Assembly (NCBI RefSeq): GCF_014529535.1
Contig: NW_023503423.1
Coordinates: forward strand, 7,178,473-7,242,472
Length of the DNA stretch: 64,000 bases
Reading direction: 5' to 3'
From: Bradysia coprophila
Taxonomy: Eukaryota > Arthropoda > Insecta > Diptera > Sciaridae
Shown here: piece by piece, positions 1-10,991 of the stretch
Layout of the letters: each line of letters begins with the position of its first letter
Position numbering within the stretch: the first letter of the stretch is position 1
Program-made: the position numbers and the translations under genes
Notes under the pieces: generated by a model
The model's input: only the letters and a program-made list of their open reading frames with translations
The model's database searches: none
Told to the model about the DNA's origin: nothing

Positions 1-441
1 TAATCTTCATTTTTCTTAACGTTCGCTAATGTGACATTTCCCCTTTTTGCATTTAACTATTCATGTAAAATAATGTTACATAACTAGCGAGAATAGTATA
101 CGGTTCAATAGGTCCAACCCTTACAACCTCCAATCATATTATTATTTCAGACCAATAATACATTTGTTCTAAGGCTTTTCATTTTTGAGCCTTAGATGTG
201 CCCCAACAATACCCTCTATAGCAAACAAACAAGCAATTGGCCCCAACGACGAGAGAATGCCCTGAGTATATCTGGCCCAGATTCTGGGCATTCTCGAAGA
301 AGCCTTTGAAATAAAATTTACTTTTTAAATGATATTCGTTATTTGGGACTGGTCTATTATTATCCGTCCTATTTAGTAATATGATGTCACGTTCTGTGCC
401 AGTTAAATAATAAAAGCAATGTTATCACATTGTAGTGAGTT
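1..441. other. Intergenic, nothing recognised
   Basis: AT-rich sequence without a convincing ORF, RNA gene or repeat pair inside the window. Its last 13 bases (429-441) are the distal copy of the target duplication of the adjoining Jockey-like insertion. Confidence 0.5.
429..441. repeat. Target-site duplication, 3' side of Jockey-like copy
   Basis: ATTGTAGTGAGTT, identical to 1511-1523 and directly abutting the TAAA tail of the retrotransposon. Confidence 0.85.
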
Positions 442-1510
442 TTATTTATTTATTTATTTATGCAATTGTTACATTTGGTTTTACAATGTTTAGATTCAAT
501 GGATAGTGCTCAGCTAGTTTGTGGTTTAAGCTTTTCATACTGATGATGTTTCAATTGGTTTTGAATTACTATTGGCGAAATTATTTGATTTAATTTGGGC
601 AGAAGAAAATTTTCAAAAAACTTCCAATGAATTTTGTATTTATTATTTCCTAATTTTTCGTGTTATTACTTCTATTCATATTTACATGGCTATTTACACA
701 GGATTCAGTTGTTCAGTGAGATTTCTGATAATTGGATTTTCAGAGAAGATTAGTTTGTTTAGAAATTTTTGGTAAATTTTCGCAATTTGTTCGGTAATGG
801 TTGGGATAGAGGCGAGTCTATGCAAGTCTGTAGTTTCATGATGATGTGGTAGATTCAGAATTATCTTTAGGCATTTGTTTTGTATAGTTTGAAGTTTTTG
901 AATATGGCTTATGGCGCAACTTTGTATGATTGCTCTAAAGACACGAATTTTGTTGGTCGTATTTAATTTGGATCTTTTGTTCAAAATGGGGTACAATGCC
1001 CCGAGAAGTTTCAACGATTTGACCTGTACATTGTCAATGTGTGACCTGAACGTGAGTGTTTTGTCCAGGGTGACTCCCAGATACTTGAGAGAGTTTTTCC
1101 ATGCAATCTCAGTATTCCGGACCGTAATACCAGTGGAAGGGAGCCACTTTTGAGCTCTTCTTCTAGTGAAGAAGATGGCATTTGTTTTGGAGTCATTCAG
1201 TTTAATTTTCCACTTGGTGGTGAATTCGGTGAGTTGTTTACTGGCCGTGTTCAGGCTTTTAACGATTTTTGCTGGAGATTTCGCGGACTTGTATAGGGCA
1301 GTGTCGTCTGCAAAGAATGCTTTTTCGCTTTTGGTGATTTTCAGGTCCGAAGTAAAGATATTGTAAAGAGTGGGGCTGAGAACGCTACCTTGGGGAACTC
1401 CAGCAAGAATTAGGAAAACATTGGATTTATGATCATTGATTGATACGTAAAACGACCGCTTGTGTAGGAATGATTCAATGATCTTTATCAGATACAATGG
1501 AAATTTGAGA
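442..1510 (-). mobile_element. 5'-truncated Jockey-like non-LTR retrotransposon
   Basis: On the minus strand an open frame (1510 down to 694) encodes the middle and end of a reverse transcriptase. It shows the block AGVPQGSVLSP, the catalytic FADDTALY motif, the KYLGVTLD block, a thumb region with LNKRSKLNT, and a C-terminal IQKLQTIQNKCLKIILNLP typical of Jockey-clade elements. The upstream endonuclease and ORF1 are absent, so the copy is 5'-truncated. A short deletion removes the usual Tyr/Trp segment just before IQKLQ. The 3' UTR (693-442) ends in a TAAA-type simple tail (seen as TTTA repeats at 442-461). A 13-bp direct repeat, ATTGTAGTGAGTT, lies at 429-441 and 1511-1523, exactly at the two ends. 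The frame can be read on to 1566, but those codons lie in flanking DNA. Clade from motif memory; not searched. Confidence 0.88.
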
Positions 1511-1523
1511 ATTGTAGTGAGTT
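1511..1523. repeat. Target-site duplication, 5' side of Jockey-like copy
   Basis: ATTGTAGTGAGTT, identical to 429-441. It marks the 5' truncation point of the element, which starts at 1510 on the minus strand. Confidence 0.85.
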
Positions 1524-2251
1524 GCTTAAGATCTTGCTTAAGTAATATTGACGTCTCAAGCCTCAATGTGACGCATACACAATAAATATTTAGCAGAGTT
1601 GCGGCTTTTCGCTGTTAGTCTCAAGTGAAAAACGATATTTACAACAATAGTCAGATGCTCCACCACAAACGATGCACATGTATAACATGTCCATATATGT
1701 TTGCTGAAATGAACCATTTCTACCGCAAAAAAATGTAATAATAAAAATCTTTAGTTTCTATGCTTTGTTAGCTTCTTTTCACGATCGTAAAGTTAGATAA
1801 TGTTTAATTACTTTTCGTTGATCGAGTGGAATAGATTGCAACAATTAAAATGAACCACATTAAGTAATGGAAACAAAAAAGAAATTAGTGGTCAATTCCG
1901 ACGATTTAAATACAGCATACAGTGAGTTCCCAAGCACTTAATTGAATTGTGACTCGTGTGACCGTGACCTTCCCTAATTTATAGCCTTTATTTTGTAAAA
2001 CATGGACCATATGAGATTTGGAATTTAAAACAGCGAAAGAAATAATTTTCCGAAACAAAAATTCGTAAAATAATTAACTTGCGATAATTTTCATTTTCTC
2101 AGGGCTTCGCAAGTAAAATATCTTACGTAATTGTTGGGAGATTGTTATTTTGCCACGAGGGGGTGCAGCCCTCACCTTCGGCCTTGGCTACAAACCTCCA
2201 TCTCGGAAAAATAAAAATCTCCAAACAAGTGACGAAATTTACTATTACAGT
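1524..2251. other. Intergenic, no gene seen
   Basis: No supported ORF or RNA. Around 2155-2200 there is a short GC-rich patch (GAGGGGGTGCAGCCC) that looks like a worn end of a dispersed element, but no partner was found. Confidence 0.4.
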
Positions 2252-2473
2252 GAATAAATAATTTCGGTGTGCCGATCTAGCATCAGCTGGTTATGTATCA
2301 GCTGGTGTCTTCTTAATTGTTAGTACGATCTGCATTTATCGTTTGTTACCCGTCACCCACACACGCATATAACGAGAACAGCAAGATAAAAACAAAGTAA
2401 ACAATCGCTACAATGTTCACCTGCTGATACAAAGCCAGCTGTTCCCAGATCGGCACACCGAAATTATTTATTC
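2252..2473. mobile_element. MITE with long terminal inverted repeats
   Basis: A 27-bp segment at 2252-2278 is the perfect reverse complement of 2447-2473; its core is TTTCGGTGTGCCGATCT. Homology between the arms continues inward imperfectly (2279-2309 with 2418-2446, sharing CAGCTGG and GTATCAGC). The total is about 222 bp with no coding capacity. If the true end is ATTTCGGTG, each side is bordered by TA, which would suit a Tc1/mariner-type target duplication. Because the flanks are themselves complementary the end cannot be fixed by eye. Confidence 0.75.
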
Positions 2474-2627
2474 CATGTATATCGAAAAGTTCTAAAAACA
2501 ATTCTCATTTACGGATCAAACGAGTTTTCTGTGGAGATACGTCTCTCTTCTTCAATTACAAAACTCTTTTTACATTTTTAATAGTTTAATTTATCCGATG
2601 TTCCATCGACATGTCGAAAAAAGACTT

Positions 2628-2643
2628 GTTCAGCCCCACCGTG
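2628..2643 (-). repeat. Solo copy of a CACGGTGGGGCTGAAC transposon end
   Basis: GTTCAGCCCCACCGTG here is identical to the right terminus (61284-61299) and complementary to the left terminus (60126 onward) of the foldback element at 60126-61299. No second end was found nearby, so this is an orphan or rearranged terminus. Confidence 0.6.
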
Positions 2644-2676
2644 ATGTATTTGCATAAATCTATTTTTCATTAGGTA

Positions 2677-3254
2677 GTGAAACAAAACGTAAACGAATTC
2701 GGCTATCATGGGTTAAGCTGTAAAAAATGTGCTGGACGTCTTCCACGGCATCATACTGTAAACGAAACAATTCGAAGAGGTTTAGTTTCCGCTAGAGTTC
2801 CCGCTATGCTAGAACCACCAGGAGTTGTTCGGGAAGATGGAAAACATCCCGATGGACTTACTCTGATTCCATGGTCCGTCGGTAAATGTCTGTTGCGGGA
2901 TGCAACAATTCGCGACACAGTTGCTAAATCATACCTGAGTCACACTTCAAGAAATGTGGACTGGGAAGAAAAGAAGATATCGTTGTATGGACCACTGGTA
3001 CCACAACATTTCTTCGTTCCGCTTGGTTTCGAGACTCTAGGACCTTGGGGTGAACATGCTAAGCAATTTGTTAACGTTTTGGGTAAAAAAAATTACGAGC
3101 GCCACGAACGAAAAAAGATCTACTCTATAGGTACTTAAAACAAAGAATAAGAATAGACATACAACGGGGCAATGCAGCATCAGTTATTGGAACATTGCCA
3201 TCAACACACGCCCTGGATGAGGTTTCTTACCTCCTTTCTAAACAAAAATTGTAA
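2677..3254 (+). pseudogene. Retroelement-associated nuclease-like domain, frameshifted
   Basis: The frame opening at 2677 (a GTG, so not a trusted start) encodes a CxxC-type segment (GLSCKKCAGRLPRHH), then VPAMLEPPGVVREDGKHPDG, then FVPLGFETLGPWGEHA. From memory this order, E-P...R-x-DGK-x-PDG followed by a hydrophobic strand, resembles the C-terminal domain of certain animal retroelement polyproteins and looks like a PD-(D/E)xK nuclease fold. The frame stops at 3138. The typical family tail, IQRGNAASVIGTLPSTHALD, continues in another frame from 3153 to the TAA at 3252-3254. The gap is too short for an intron, so I read it as a frameshift in a dead copy. AATAAA follows at 3263-3268. No reverse transcriptase is visible upstream. 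Family assignment is moderate; the broken state is clear. Confidence 0.6.
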
Positions 3255-3262
3255 ATTTTACC

Positions 3263-3268
3263 AATAAA
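3263..3268 (+). terminator. Poly(A) signal of the nuclease-like pseudogene
   Basis: AATAAA nine bases after the terminal TAA of the frameshifted reading frame; the placement suits a retroelement 3' end. Confidence 0.45.
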
Positions 3269-4114
3269 AAGATGATATTGCACAGAAAAAAAAGTAAAAA
3301 TATCAAAACTTTCATAGAACTTTAAAATAACTTTCCAATTTCCGGAAGGTTTCATTAAACTAGAAATAGAACGATATACCGCTGGGAAACCCATAAAACG
3401 TCTCTTTTCTTTAAAAGTATAGGAATTCGTATAATTGGTTCATATTAAACAATACTGGGACATTCAAAACCGACATATGCGACTAGAACTAGGATGTTAA
3501 TTCAGACTTTAACTTTCGCATGTAAAGGCACTGATCACAATTTTCGAATGAATTTTAGTAGTGACTACCCACGGCAAAGCAACGATCATAAAGATACGTA
3601 CAACATCAATATCATAAATGGAATGTGCTGAATATCGAAAACCCAATACTCCGTAACCAAGCTGAGCTTCGGTACCAAATAGACACATGAACGTGGGTGG
3701 ATGTGAATATCCATTTGAAATACAAATTTCCCTAGATTTTCTTTTGTGGTATAAAACATTAATAAAAAAAGGTTGTTCTTCTGACTTCTACTGGGGTGAG
3801 GGTATAGAATAATGGATGCAATAAAAAGGACGAAAAAACGTCCTCTACTGAATATAGCTGACTTTTAGTTAATATAACTTCCATACAAAGAAATATAAAA
3901 AGTTTTAGTTCTGTTTGAGTTGCCAAATTAAAAAACGAATCCAATAATTTGTTTTCGTACTTTCCAGAGTATGATTAAAATTGTTGGGTTTGTTGTAACG
4001 TTTCCGTGGCAACAACATTCATCATTGATAAATCATTTGTGAACAAACAGTCTTTCAGGATTATTGAAGTGGTAGTGTTGCGGTTCTTAAAATTCCACAA
4101 CTCCATAAATGTGG
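3269..4114. other. Intergenic, nothing recognised
   Basis: AT-rich DNA between the nuclease-like remnant and the hAT-like element. Short ORFs on both strands lack any family resemblance. Confidence 0.4.
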
Positions 4115-4122
4115 ACGTAGAC

Positions 4123-5547
4123 CAGGGCCGTAGCCAGACCTCCAAATGGGAGGGGGCGCGAGCCCCAAACATATGGTCTGCGAAAAAATCGTTTAGTTTT
4201 TTATTTTACAATGAGCAGTACATCCACGTCTACTACGAGTTCTAGTTTCGGTGATGGGTACACTCTACCTACAGACTTTTTTGTGAATCTGTGTAAATGT
4301 TACAAAATACGCGAGCGCAGCGAGTGAAATTTTTGTTATAATCTGTTGTTCGGCTGATGAAATTGGTTATTAGAGAAAATCTGATGGCTGCTCTGCGCCG
4401 CTTTTAAGTAAAACAGTACCAATCAGCGTAGCACTTAGGATTTTCAGTTTCACTGAATACCTTGACTGAAAAACAGGGTTCTTCAGCAAAAAATAGTGAA
4501 AAATGTGTGTCCACCGCTCCCCCAGTAGAGTATCAAAAATCAAAATCAAATTAAAGTTTTAATTCATGTTTCCGAACATGATCTTCAAATCAAATGTTAT
4601 AATCAATTTTGGTACATAATGCTCAAATTACAAATTGAAGATCAAATTTTGATACCAGAAGATTTGAAGTTCACAATTTTACTACTTGATGATCAAACCC
4701 GGAAGTTTAAAATTTTCGGATCAAACCAAAAACGTGGACATCAATAATGTATAGTGGGAAAGACGTTTTAATGTAATTGATCACTGTATCGAAATTGCTG
4801 GGCTCATTTTTCCCCATCCAAGGTTCTTTTTTGAATGAAGTATTTCATAGAAAAGTGCCATCTCGAGTGTAACTCTATGTTATTTTGTGTGTGCTAAGCA
4901 TACGCAAAATTGGTTTACTTTAGTTGCAGTTTTACGATTATTGTCAGCCTAGTCTATCTCTGTTTCGTCTAAGAGTCCACAAATGAAATCTTTGAAAAAT
5001 TGACAATAAAAATTTGATTGATTGATGAATGGAAATCATTTTGATTATCAAATTTACGATAAGATCATCAATCTATTTTTTGATATTCAATTTTTTTTCA
5101 GGTTCAAACTTTGTTGAAGTTCAATTCTAAAGGTTAAGTTTGACCAAGCAGGTCTCTTTAATTGTTGCAATTTGCAATTTCTCTGACGAGATAAGATTAT
5201 TGCCATAAAAATATCAGAGTTTTCATCGAAACATTTTTCCATTTACGCCGTGAATTTTCAGTCAAATTTTGATATGTCGATTGATTCCGTGCATTATTCG
5301 TTTGAGGACCAATCCGATCAGCAATAATAAGGTCGCTAAATTTGGTTGCTAAATTATTTAAAAGGTGTACTAATGTTATGTCAATAGCTTCAGCAGAAGT
5401 AATATTTTGATATTCTGTTCTTGTAACGTGTCTTTGTCGATTATACTATCTCCCTGTATTTTTTTATTTAATGAAAAGCTGGGAGGGGGCTCACGAAATG
5501 TGGGAGGGGGCTGAGCCCCCAATAGCCCCCCCATAGCTACGGGCCTG
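4123..5547. mobile_element. Non-autonomous hAT-like DNA transposon
   Basis: Left end CAGGGCCGTAGCCA and right end, reversed, CAGGCCCGTAGCTA are imperfect terminal inverted repeats of the hAT style. An exact 8-bp direct repeat ACGTAGAC flanks them at 4115-4122 and 5548-5555. Next to both ends lie G/C-rich hairpin-forming tracts (GGGGGCGCGAGCCCC on the left, GGGGGCTGAGCCCCC on the right). The 1425-bp interior has no transposase. It contains a low-complexity tract rich in GATCAAA (4545-4750 and 5030-5130) interrupted by sequence ending in AATAAAAATTTGATTGATTG (about 5008-5027), which resembles the 3' tail of a non-LTR element inserted inside. Confidence 0.85.
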
Positions 5548-5555
5548 ACGTAGAC

Positions 5556-8500
5556 ATATATATTCGGGAGAAAGGATGTGATGATTTTTATTAATGATAA
5601 CTGTAGTAACGTCGCTTCTTCTAGTTTCAAATATAATTAGTTTTCATTTTTAGAGATAGAAAATTTCGCCGAGCAGAGATTTTTCGTTTGAGGAAGCGTA
5701 CCTAAAATAGACGTCACATTTAACCGCAATTATCTGAACAGAAATTTGTATTTTAGTAATTCATTATGTACTGTCTTCATAAATGTTGGTAGAGTGGGCT
5801 TCCCAAATTCCGTTTTGATAATTTACTATTACAAAATTGGACGAAATTTAGCAGTCGATCACGACCACTGGTCACCAGTAGTTTCTGTTTTATTTCTTGA
5901 TGAACTTTTTTAAATTCAACTGTTACGATCGGTTATCATATGATATCGATAACGATTTCATGTAGTTCGTCCTTATATAGCAAAATGTATGTGTAAAGAA
6001 ATAAAGCAAAATATTTGAAATTAATCTTTAAAAAAAACTTAGTTCAACGAAGTAATAGATGCGATATTATTATAGCTGATAGTCTTGTTAATAGTTGGCT
6101 GATGGTCAAATCATGGTTCAGGTAAAATTCAAGTTGACCAGTTCAAAACCTTAGGAAACACAGTACCTAAAGAAAATATTATTTTCTTTTTTTGAATTCT
6201 CTTTAACGAAAAGTACTTAAAGACGTGCGGATCCGGTGGATCGCATTGTCGTCGTCTACTAAAAACAGTGCACGCCTCATTATTCTTAATCATATAGACA
6301 GCGTCATTCATAAATATTTACTTCAATTTAAATGTGAATTGACTGAAAAGGTAGACTTCGTCATACAATACGTACAAGTCGGACATTCTATTAGTTATTT
6401 ATTCTAACAATTAGATTTGTTGTGATTTATTGATGGAGAAACAGACGTTACGGTAACATTCAGTCATATATGATATCCATAAAATTAATATTTGTATTAA
6501 AGAAAAACAATAAAATTATCGTTTAATATTTGCATTGTAGATGTAAATAAACATTTTGCACAAATATCTTGCTATTTTCTCGATTCTTTCCGATAATACG
6601 GTGATGCAACCGTCAACGGATGTCTGTATATTACAAAAAAACAATCTGACATTAGGAAAAGTATGTCCTTGAATTGAAAGAATTGTTCAAGTGACTAATT
6701 GCGAAGATGCACATTGTACAAGAAGCCTTCAAAAGTTAAATGTGACGCAAGTCCCTGTGCATACTTCTCAATCATCCGATATCATTTTAGGTGACGGACT
6801 CTGCCTGCGGGCGTGAATGCTATATTACCACGCGAGCTAGATTTAATTGTTTCAGTTTATTTAGCTAAGTGGCAAAAAGATTTTTGTTTCTAATGTCGCG
6901 CGTCCGAAAGTCATACAATCTCAGGAACAATCTTCACTCATCAGCTACACTTCGAACATTTTATATTTTATATGGGGTCAATAAGTAGCTTCTCGGATTG
7001 AAATCTCTTATCGGCTAACATGATAAGGTTTCGTGGAAGTGACTCATTGTTGCCAATAAAAATGTTCAAAGTGTCGACACTAAACCGAATTAAGATTGTG
7101 CGACTTTTTTGGACGTTTTGCGTAGGTTGTCAGAGCTTAAACATTTTTTTTTGAACCGATAAAAATTGGTTAGAGAACTGCCCCGAAGAGGTGAATATTG
7201 TAAGCTCAGGACCCACCTATGCGCCAAATTATGATTCCACTATCAGAGTACACTTCAGAACTTGCACTCTAATCGGATATTTTCATATTAACCTGATTAC
7301 AGAATTTCTTGCAGATATCAGGTCAATTCAGATCAGGTCAACATTATTGTAATCAAACTTGTCCTGTATCACCCTAGCCTAGCCTTAAGTACAGACTCTT
7401 TTTAAAGGGTGTTATAAAGGTGTTTCAAATAATTAGTTAGTATCAATCTAAAATAGTGTTGCTTCTGAGGTTGCATCTAATAATAGGAATCTAAGACGCC
7501 TAATAAAGTGACGAAGAAAATTTGAAAAACTTACGAGGTTAGGTTTTGAAGAAATTGATATTTTTAAATAATTTTTTTTATTTACCTTGGTATGAGACCT
7601 CGTGCTAATTCCAAAAAGGGTATTTTGTGTGACTTTGTTCCGCCCATTGTCATCATCAGAATATCAGCTGCTAGACATGTTTGTAAGCATGCCAATAGTT
7701 TTAGGAAAATTCGCATTCTGAAACAAGGAAAATTTTATCATTTTTATTCCATTAGATTTTACTTTTTAAGTCACGGAAATTAATTTGTAAAGATTTTAAA
7801 GATAAATTTTATGCTGAGAGCTCAACTGGACTTTTCATGAATAGATATGCGTAGGGCCAGAGCACTGCTTCCAGCATTCACATCAAAAATATCTGGATGC
7901 TGATGATCAGTTCTTTCATTCAGAAAACGAGGCAACAAAATAGGGGAATGAAATGTTTGACAAAAGCAGTATGTCTTGAAATAACACAAAATGAATAAAT
8001 CAACGGACCTTCGGCAATGAGTTATCGACTTTTGAATATTGAATCACGATGTATGGTAGGTTTTTATCAACGTCGAATACCTAGTGGAAATTATCAAGTC
8101 TGAAACAAGCTTGATATATCAACAGTCTTATAGTCTCTTAACCATGATTCAAGACGAATCATGGTTTAATAAAAAAATTACAAAACCTTGATTACTTCAA
8201 CGCTTCAACATACGTTGACCAGTTACGTATCAAGAATTGAACCTTTACGAAATTCTTACTTTAAAACTAGATGACTTTTGGTGCTGCTTGAAAATTTTCT
8301 CAATTAATTCGAATCTATAAACTGATCGTAAATAATCATACAGGTTTTTATTGAATAATATCATGTATAAGACTCTCAAGTGCAACTACCTTCTCCTTAA
8401 CATAATAATAATTATTTTTTTTATATGAACCAAGTTCATGTTTATTGTTCATGATTTGGTATTGAGACTGTGAAAATCGGTCGAGCGTTATTTTGGGAAG

Positions 8501-9589
8501 AAAATGATTCTTCTAACGATGATTGAAAATGAGAACAGAATTTAAATTTTCATAAAAGAACTAAGCATCTACGAGTGTAATGTGTGTCGCATAAAATTCT
8601 GTGAATTCACTGACTGCATATTCGCATCTAAGTATAATGAATAAGTTTCAATAATCGTGAATGTCGTCACTGTTGTCATACATTCATTTATAGACTGAGA
8701 ACCCACATGCATATCAGTCCTTCATAAGGCTGCGATTTGAAACCAATGCCAAATGTTCACACAATATCCTCTCTAACAACCTAACTACATTCATTAAGGT
8801 GGTAAAAATGCAACGTAGTCTTTGCATTGTACACGAAAAATTATAAGTAACTTGATGGCAAAATGAAGGTATTGATCCCAAATGACGAAATGAACTTACA
8901 AATTATTTTTATTTAAAGTCCTGAATTGCCAGACAATTTTTGAATTTTGAAAACCTGTCTGGGACGACAAGACTTTGGACGAAAATGTAATTTATTTATC
9001 CATTCGTCATTTATGACCAACACTTTGTTACCAATGAGGGACAGATATACATGTTGACTCTCGGTCTAGTAGCGGAATAACATCAAAGGGAAATTGTTTT
9101 CAAAAAATGTCACATGCAAGAATGACGTATGATGAACATTTTTTAAATGATGGCTCAGAAAACCCTTTGAGAAGTTTAATTAAAATGTGCGGATGTGATA
9201 TTACTTTATACCCATAACAGTTTTAACTTTATAGCGACTTTGTGGGTGTCAAAGTACTAGAAACGTGTATGCGACTGTTAGTGTAACTTTTATTAACTTT
9301 TTAAAAGGGAAACGTTACAGTGTGAATAAACAAAGGAAAAAAGCATAAATATTTTTTAACAGTTCTTACAATCAAGGACACGTATTAGGAATTTTAATTA
9401 ATAAAATTCCATAAACGTTCCATTTATTGTGTCAGTTGTCAAGAACACTTGAGCAACCCTAAAATGAATTCGGATCAAGTAGGTCCTGTGGACAGTTTTT
9501 ATTAGAGACCTATGTAGATTGGTTTTCCACCCTATGCTCCAAGCAATTTGACAATTTGCTTTTTTTTAAATAATTATTTTAACAACGAA
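5556..9589. other. Long stretch without recognised genes
   Basis: About 4 kb of AT-rich sequence. The small ORFs (for example near 6.1-6.4 kb and 7.6-7.8 kb) have no domain, no splice context and no compositional support. I see no RNA gene or clear transposon ends. Confidence 0.4.
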
Positions 9590-9715
9590 GGCGAGAAAAT
9601 AGTCCTTTTCTCACCTCAGCTGAAACTTCGGGAGCCTTTGTTGTGAGAACGTTGTGTTGACCTCGGGAAAAAAGTAGGAAATTTCGTTGCCTGGTGACTT
9701 GTGGCTTTCGCTACC
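9590..9715 (+). repeat. Dispersed repeat, copy 1
   Basis: The block beginning GGCGAGAAAATAGTC and continuing through TCAGCTGA, TTTGTTGTGAGAA, CGTTGTGTTG and GGAAATTTC is closely matched at 34944-35070, inside intron 2 of the cuticular protein gene. No terminal repeats were identified. Confidence 0.6.
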
Positions 9716-10367
9716 CTTTCCCTCAACACCCTCGAAACGATTTCCAACCTTTTTTCTTCTTAACGCTCAGCCGATATTGGTCCGATTGAATTGCTTTACC
9801 GGAGTCCTGAGATTATGCACTTCACACGGGTATTTTGTTTGATATCTTCCAAGATATGTCTTCCATAGTTCTAGTCACGTAGACGCAATAAAAGAGTTCA
9901 TCGAGGAGGACAAACTTGTCAAAAGAAGTGGATTCCTAGCTCATCATCCTGAGGAACTGCAGCTGAATAAGGTTGGACACGAAATTTTGGTATTTTTGTG
10001 ATCTTTTTCAGGAACTTCAAGATCAAATGAGGAAGAATGACAAAAAGAAAGAATGACGAAAAAAAATCCTCTTCCGCCTGGAAAATTCTAGGATCTTGAA
10101 GAATTTTGACAGTTCCCTTCCAGACTTTTAGGTCGGAAGTGGTAGTGTGTCTTCAGGATTTTGAAGGATTTTTCGGGGTCTCTCTTTCGCTTCTAGACCT
10201 TTGGGATTATCTAAGTGGAAGTAGGTTGAATAAAAAAATTTTGCGTCACAGGTGGAAGACGTGGCAGATGTTTTTTTTTCGAACTTCCATTTTTCTGTTG
10301 ACAGTTGTTATGGATTTGCTTCAGCTGTTTTTCAGCTGATCCACACATAAAATCATAGTTACTTATC

Positions 10368-10483
10368 TACCAAAGTAGGTATGAAGGTATTTTTTCGCAC
10401 TAGTTGTCGGTTGTCGATCCGAGGCGAAGCCGAGGTCGACAAGACGTCGTGTGCGAAAAGATACCGGCATACCTACCGTGGTA
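10368..10483. repeat. Hairpin-forming inverted repeat
   Basis: 10368-10400 and 10451-10483 are about 33-base arms that are largely complementary (shared GTAGGTATG and TTTTCGCAC). The loop contains CGAGGCGAAGCCGAGG. It directly adjoins a second inverted repeat pair at 10492-10530 / 10947-10991. Confidence 0.6.
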
Positions 10484-10491
10484 GATACAAC

Positions 10492-10991
10492 GTTTTTCGC
10501 AATTTCGGGCCATAATCACCTTTCCAATGCAAAACATGTCGTACATTTTGTTCCAAAATTCTTGTGTACACAGAAATTCATTTGAACGATCAAGAAGGCT
10601 GCATTATAATACACATTGCAATGTGATGTAAAGAGACGCGTTGAATGAAATCGAGTAGTCAATGCTTAGTATGTACGCTTCAACAATACGTTCGGTATAA
10701 TTGTGTGACTCTATAGCCGAATGGCTATAGTCGCTGCTTTGTGTTCAAAAACCTTTTGGTGTCGAGGGTTCGATTTCTGGTCAATGCAAGATTTTTATTT
10801 ATAAAAATTTAGCCTTAGTTGAAGGTAATAGGTTCTTTAGCGTGCGAAAAAAGTAGATATCGCACTGCGTGCGAAAAAAAAATTGATATCGCACTGTGTC
10901 CAGGAATACAGTGAAGTAAATACCTTCAAAACGACATTAAATGGATGCATGGAAAGGTGATGATTATGGACCGGAATTGCGAAAAAAAAAC
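10492..10991. mobile_element. MITE/SINE-like element with tRNA-type promoter boxes
   Basis: Imperfect inverted ends (10492-10530 against 10947-10991, sharing TTCGCAATT, CCATAATCA and ACCTTTCCA) enclose about 500 bp. Inside are a perfect A-box match TAGCCGAATGG (10714-10724) and a near B-box GGTTCGATTTC (10767-10777), spaced as in a tRNA-Ser/Leu-type gene. Near the right end two direct repeats of TGCGAAAAAA...GATATCGCACTG (10847-10905) occur. This looks like a tRNA pseudogene or SINE head captured in an inverted-repeat element. Confidence 0.5.
10708..10785 (+). other. tRNA-derived sequence (A and B boxes)
   Basis: The A box fits TRGYNNARNNG fully and the B box fits GGTTCGANTCC with one change. 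The acceptor, anticodon and T stems pair poorly, so this is not a functional tRNA. The boxes could still drive RNA polymerase III transcription of the surrounding repeat. Confidence 0.45.

Noticed and set aside
1511-1566. N-terminal 19 codons of the reverse transcriptase ORF
   Set aside because: They lie in the target duplication and flanking DNA, not in the element.
10106-10339. 77-codon plus-strand ORF
   Set aside because: No domain or expression signal; it sits beside inverted repeats and may include repeat-derived sequence.
10708-10785. Functional tRNA gene
   Set aside because: Only the A and B boxes fit. Acceptor, anticodon and T stems do not pair well, so it is at most a tRNA-derived sequence.
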